From Clostridium mediterraneense (GTDB lineage Bacteria > Bacillota > Clostridia > Clostridiales > Clostridiaceae), in contig NZ_LT594784.1 in NCBI RefSeq assembly GCF_900091705.1, positions 112,518 to 176,517 of the forward strand: a stretch of 64,000 nucleotides of DNA, read 5' to 3'. The position numbers and the translations under genes were made by a program. Below the pieces are notes generated by a model, which saw nothing but the letters and a program-made list of their open reading frames with translations, had not been told where the DNA came from and ran no database searches. Positions 60,065 through 64,000 of this stretch are shown here, piece after piece (position 1 is the stretch's first letter; each line of letters opens with the position of its first letter).

Positions 60065-63000
60065 TTGAGAAGTAAAAAATTAAGGTCAATAGTTGCTATG
60101 GCTGCTATGACTGGCTTAGTTTCTATGGCTTCTAATGGACATACAACAAAGAAGATAGATAAAAAATTATTAGCTTCAAATGAAATTGCATCTAATAATT
60201 CGTCTAGTAGTAGTATAAATCCAAATGATTTAAATATTCAGATTAGTAATATTAGTGTTACTAAGGAATCAGCTAATGGATTTACTAATAATACTGATTA
60301 TGTACCTGAAAATAGTATTCCTAAGACAACTAATATAGCTACTAGTAATACAGAAATGGTTTACAAAATAGCTGTATCTTTAAGTAGTAAGACAGGTAAA
60401 CTTTATAAAGTACCTAAATTATATTTAACTGCTAATCCTTTTGCACAGTATATGGATAAAAATTCTAATGATCCAAAGGAAAAGCAGGCAGCAGAAGAAA
60501 TAGTAAAATCTATTAATATGCAATTAGGTCAATTAAAAAATTTAAATAGTACTTCTACTTTTGTTATAACAGCTATATTAAGAGTGGGAAGTTCAGATTG
60601 GGATGTAAATGTAAATCCTAATATTGAGTTACATGCAGTTGTTGGAGATAAAGAAAAGGTTGTTCCTGTACAAGTACCTGATATAAGACTTACAAATCAT
60701 TATACTGATACTGTATATGCTGGAATTCAAATAGCACATTCAGAAAAAAATAAACATGAAAGTTATCTAGATATTGGTTTTAATAATGCCAATACTTCAG
60801 AAAATACTCCTGGAATATATAATCCAGCTAATTATAAGCCTCAATCTATAACTTTTAAAATAAATAATCCTGATCCAAAAGATATTGATATAATACCTTT
60901 AAATGTTGCAGGATTTAGTACAAATCCAGATGGAACTTATACAGTGGATTATAGATTAATAGGTCAGGTAAATAGATTATTTAAAGTAATTACAAAAACA
61001 AATGGAGTTCTTAATAAGGAAATTACCGTAACTCCAATAAGTGAAAAATATAATACTAATATAGATTTAAATAAAACAACATCATTTAATTATGATTCAG
61101 CTTCAGCTACATTAACTCAAAATGCTATAGGAAATAGTTTTACTATGTCACAAGATACAAGAGCTAGTGGTTGGTATGCACCTTATGATACTTTTTCTTC
61201 AGAGCTTAGTGCTGGAATACCTGGAAAGTATAAGATTTATTCTGGGTCATTACTTTCAAATGGAAATATTGTAGTTGTAGATGGAAAAGATTTTATAGGA
61301 CTTAAACCTCAAACTTATGTTAGTTTAAATCAAAATGCAGAAAATATATTCCTAACTGGAACTCCTACTGAAAAAGCTAATCTTTTTCAAAGAATAGTTA
61401 ATGGGGATATGACTGGAATTGGTGAATCATTCTCATATGATCAAATACTTCAAATGTATAAAAGTGGAGAAAAAATTCCTACTCTAAACTTTACATATAA
61501 ATCTGAAGATTATAATGGAAACCCACTAAAAATGGTAGGTTATTATCATGAAATACCTACAACAGGCTCTTGGACTCCTGTAATTAATAGAGTGTTTACA
61601 CTTGGAGTTTTACAAGGTAATTATAGTAAACAAGAAAAAGAAAATATGGCAAATGCTATTGGTAATGGTGGTTTACCTAGTGATACTATAATTAAAAATA
61701 ATGGTGAATTTTCTGGCTTTTTATTAAGTCCACCTAATAATATTACTAATCAAGATTTAGATGAATCTAAGCCTGGAGAAACACCGGCAGGAAATGGTAC
61801 TTATCATAGTAATGAAGTTAGATATGGAAGTATATCACATGATATATCTAGTGTTGTTACTTATGCTTGTGAAAAAATTACTACAACAATAGATACTCCT
61901 AAGGGTTCTGGGAATATAATTCAAAACCATCCAGTAAGTTGGTTAGATAGTTCTCATAAGTTTTATTTCTATATATATGGTTATGGTTCAGGAGTTACAG
62001 AACAATATACTAAAAATACTGTTTTAGAAGTTAATATGGGTGCTCCTTTTGTTTTAACTTCACCAGTAACTATAAATGGAGTAACAGTTCCACAAGAAAA
62101 TTGTAAGATAGAAGGAAATAAATTATTTATAAAATTTCCTCAAAGATTTAATATGAGTCCACAACCAACAGTTGAATTTGATGCTCATTATATTACATTT
62201 GGACCACAAACAATAACAGTTTCAGGGCGTTTAGTAGGTAAAACAGGTGATCAAGGAATTGTTTATAATTATAATAATAATCCGAATTCAAGTCAGCTTA
62301 CTGGAGGAGCTACTGGTCAGGTAATATTAACAAATCATCAAGTTTTAACTGGAGATACTTCAAGTGATTGTATGCATTATGCAAATGATATAGATTCTAA
62401 TGATAATGTAACTCTTACAGATGTTATTCATAATGGTAAATATACAACTAAAGAATATCTTGTAGTTGGACAAATTCCAACAGCTGGTTCAGATAATTTA
62501 CCAGGGAATGAAGGTTCACCTGGTGTTGGAGGGCTTGGAAGTAAGCTTTTATCATTAGATACGCATGGTGTGCCAACATGGGTATTACCTAAATCAGCGT
62601 TAAATTCTACTAATCAAAAAATATTAGATGATCCAGATGCTCTTGATTTAAAAGGAATGCTTCAATATATTGAAAGTCCAGAAAGTGGATGGGTTAAATA
62701 TGTTCCAGGAGAAACAGATTTATCAGATATGATTGCTTATGCTGTAACTCCTACAATAGAGCCAGGACAAGATTATATATTAGATTATCAGGTTCATTTA
62801 ACAGGAATAACACCAAATAATTATCAAATAGTTAACTCAGCTTTTAAATACTATATTCCTACTGATGAAGTAGGTTCAACAAGTAATATTGTTAACTTAA
62901 CTCCACCTGGAGAAAATCTATCATATGATTGGATTTCAAAAGTAGTTGATTCAGATGGACATGCATTACCAAATAATGTTTTAAATAATACTGTTGATTA

Positions 63001-64000
63001 TAATGGTCATAAAATTTCATTAAATGATCTTATAGGTCATGGAGCAGATAATGATGGTAATTTTGATTTAACACCAACTGAATTACAAAATAAAGTTGAT
63101 TTAGCAACTAATAAAGAAGCTATGCAAAAACTTGGTTATAAATTAGATGGTATATATGTTAATGGACAACAAGTATCTAAAGAATGGTTTGAAACTGTTG
63201 GAATACTTGATAATAGTACATTAACACATATAAAATTTGTAATATCAAAAACTTATACAGATACAGTTAAAGTAGTTAATAAGGAAAATCAAGAACTTGT
63301 TCCTGAAAATTCAGTATCTGGAACACCAGGAAGTGATACAGATTTAAAGACTCCCGATATACCAAAGGGGTATCATATAGAAAGTATTACTGATGGAAAT
63401 AGTAAAATAATTACTGAACTTCCTAAAATATTTGGAGATAAAAATGAAATTATAATTTATCATGTAGTTAAAGATCCTAGTACAACAGTTGCTGAAGTTT
63501 ACAAGGATGGAACTGATGTTGTTCCAATTAAAACAACATTAAATGCTCCTAATACTAAAGTAGATACAGCAATTCCAGAACTACCAAATGGATATCAAAT
63601 TATTAAGATAACTGTTAACGGCAAAGTAGTTTCACAAAGTGAAGTTCCAACTGTTCAAAGTGCAGATAATCAAAGTATTGTTTATACAATAGATAAGATG
63701 CCAACTGATACAGTTAAAGTTGTTTATAACAATAAAGATCTTATACCAGCAGTTTCAAAGACCGGTAAAACAGGAACAGAAACAAGACTTAAAACACCAG
63801 AAATTCCAAAGGGATATCATGTAGTAAGTATTACTAATGGAAATGGTGAAAAAGTTAGTGAAGTACCAACTGTATTTGGAAATAGTGATAATACAACAAT
63901 TTATCATGTAGAAAAAGATATTACAGATAAAGTTTATATTGATGTTAAAACTGAATCAGGAACTGTTTTAACTCCAAGCCATGAAGTAGCAAGTGGGGCA
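60065..64000 (+). CDS. Large secreted surface protein (adhesin-like), cut by window edge
   Basis: TTG 60065 follows AAGGAGG by 8 nt and the frame stays open for 1312 codons to the window end. A signal peptide (MRSKKLRSIVAMAAMTGLVS) is followed by an extended region of Ser/Thr/Asn-rich beta domains. From about residue 1060 three repeats of about 75 residues (YTDTVKVVNKENQELVPENS; STTVAEVYKDGTDVVP; PTDTVKVVYNNKDLIP), each with a LKTPDIPKGYHIESIT-like and IIYHV-like block, resemble MucBP-type repeats; a fourth begins at ITDKVYIDVKTESGTVL. A C-terminal sorting signal would lie beyond the window. Probably binds host matrix or mucin. Confidence 0.8.
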   Translation, partial: MRSKKLRSIVAMAAMTGLVSMASNGHTTKKIDKKLLASNEIASNNSSSSSINPNDLNIQISNISVTKESANGFTNNTDYVPENSIPKTTNIATSNTEMVYKIAVSLSSKTGKLYKVPKLYLTANPFAQYMDKNSNDPKEKQAAEEIVKSINMQLGQLKNLNSTSTFVITAILRVGSSDWDVNVNPNIELHAVVGDKEKVVPVQVPDIRLTNHYTDTVYAGIQIAHSEKNKHESYLDIGFNNANTSENTPGIYNPANYKPQSITFKINNPDPKDIDIIPLNVAGFSTNPDGTYTVDYRLIGQVNRLFKVITKTNGVLNKEITVTPISEKYNTNIDLNKTTSFNYDSASATLTQNAIGNSFTMSQDTRASGWYAPYDTFSSELSAGIPGKYKIYSGSLLSNGNIVVVDGKDFIGLKPQTYVSLNQNAENIFLTGTPTEKANLFQRIVNGDMTGIGESFSYDQILQMYKSGEKIPTLNFTYKSEDYNGNPLKMVGYYHEIPTTGSWTPVINRVFTLGVLQGNYSKQEKENMANAIGNGGLPSDTIIKNNGEFSGFLLSPPNNITNQDLDESKPGETPAGNGTYHSNEVRYGSISHDISSVVTYACEKITTTIDTPKGSGNIIQNHPVSWLDSSHKFYFYIYGYGSGVTEQYTKNTVLEVNMGAPFVLTSPVTINGVTVPQENCKIEGNKLFIKFPQRFNMSPQPTVEFDAHYITFGPQTITVSGRLVGKTGDQGIVYNYNNNPNSSQLTGGATGQVILTNHQVLTGDTSSDCMHYANDIDSNDNVTLTDVIHNGKYTTKEYLVVGQIPTAGSDNLPGNEGSPGVGGLGSKLLSLDTHGVPTWVLPKSALNSTNQKILDDPDALDLKGMLQYIESPESGWVKYVPGETDLSDMIAYAVTPTIEPGQDYILDYQVHLTGITPNNYQIVNSAFKYYIPTDEVGSTSNIVNLTPPGENLSYDWISKVVDSDGHALPNNVLNNTVDYNGHKISLNDLIGHGADNDGNFDLTPTELQNKVDLATNKEAMQKLGYKLDGIYVNGQQVSKEWFETVGILDNSTLTHIKFVISKTYTDTVKVVNKENQELVPENSVSGTPGSDTDLKTPDIPKGYHIESITDGNSKIITELPKIFGDKNEIIIYHVVKDPSTTVAEVYKDGTDVVPIKTTLNAPNTKVDTAIPELPNGYQIIKITVNGKVVSQSEVPTVQSADNQSIVYTIDKMPTDTVKVVYNNKDLIPAVSKTGKTGTETRLKTPEIPKGYHVVSITNGNGEKVSEVPTVFGNSDNTTIYHVEKDITDKVYIDVKTESGTVLTPSHEVASGA

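Overview
The window is very AT-rich, with strong AGGAGG-type ribosome binding sites, frequent TTG/GTG starts and many hairpin-plus-T terminators. Gene content (nanE-nanA, a large NanI-type sialidase, a GH18 chitinase, SPOCS-domain and collagen-like spore-surface genes) points to a spore-forming, host-associated Clostridium sensu stricto, broadly C. perfringens-like. I see no rRNA or tRNA genes, CRISPR array or intact transposase.

Layout. 0-1 kb: 5' end of nanA and all of nanE (sialic acid catabolism), leftward. 1-10.5 kb: mixed accessory genes, comprising two paralogous membrane proteins flanking an MFS exporter whose promoter carries three identical-type palindromes, two members of a small lipoprotein family, a Qnr-like pentapeptide protein, a VanZ-like protein with an apparently lost start codon, and two acyltransferases. 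10.5-16.6 kb: an SH3-domain secreted protein beside a 5'-truncated copy, a processive GT2 synthase, and a third lipoprotein-family member plus a decayed fourth. 16.8-22.5 kb: secreted sialidase and chitinase, then an EFR1-type ferredoxin with a missing cluster ligand. 22.8-23.35 kb: five tandem genes for 26-28 aa peptides, the most unusual feature here. 24.9-27.4 kb: a two-gene OpuC-type osmoprotectant transporter.

27.7-34.8 kb is a coherent spore-surface (probably exosporium) island: a Cys-rich carboxypeptidase-regulatory-like protein, two stand-alone SPOCS proteins, a DUF11-SPOCS fusion, two DUF11 proteins, a BclA-like collagen protein and a TPR-containing glycosyltransferase. Paralogs of the first and of the DUF11-SPOCS protein recur at 56.9-59.1 kb beside another glycosyltransferase-like gene. 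From 60.1 kb a large surface adhesin runs off the window.

34.8-56 kb is a patchwork: a ParA and partner, a pSK1-Par-like DUF536 protein, a ClpP paralog with Asn in place of the catalytic Asp, drug exporters, an Lsa-type ABC-F gene with a translational attenuator, a MORN-repeat protein, and many decayed genes. This stretch also holds at least seven copies of an intergenic palindrome whose outer arms change in a paired way, and an orphan, deletion-scarred copy of the ABC-F leader. Overall the window combines host-glycan foraging, spore-coat construction, antibiotic efflux or protection, and an actively duplicating and decaying accessory zone.
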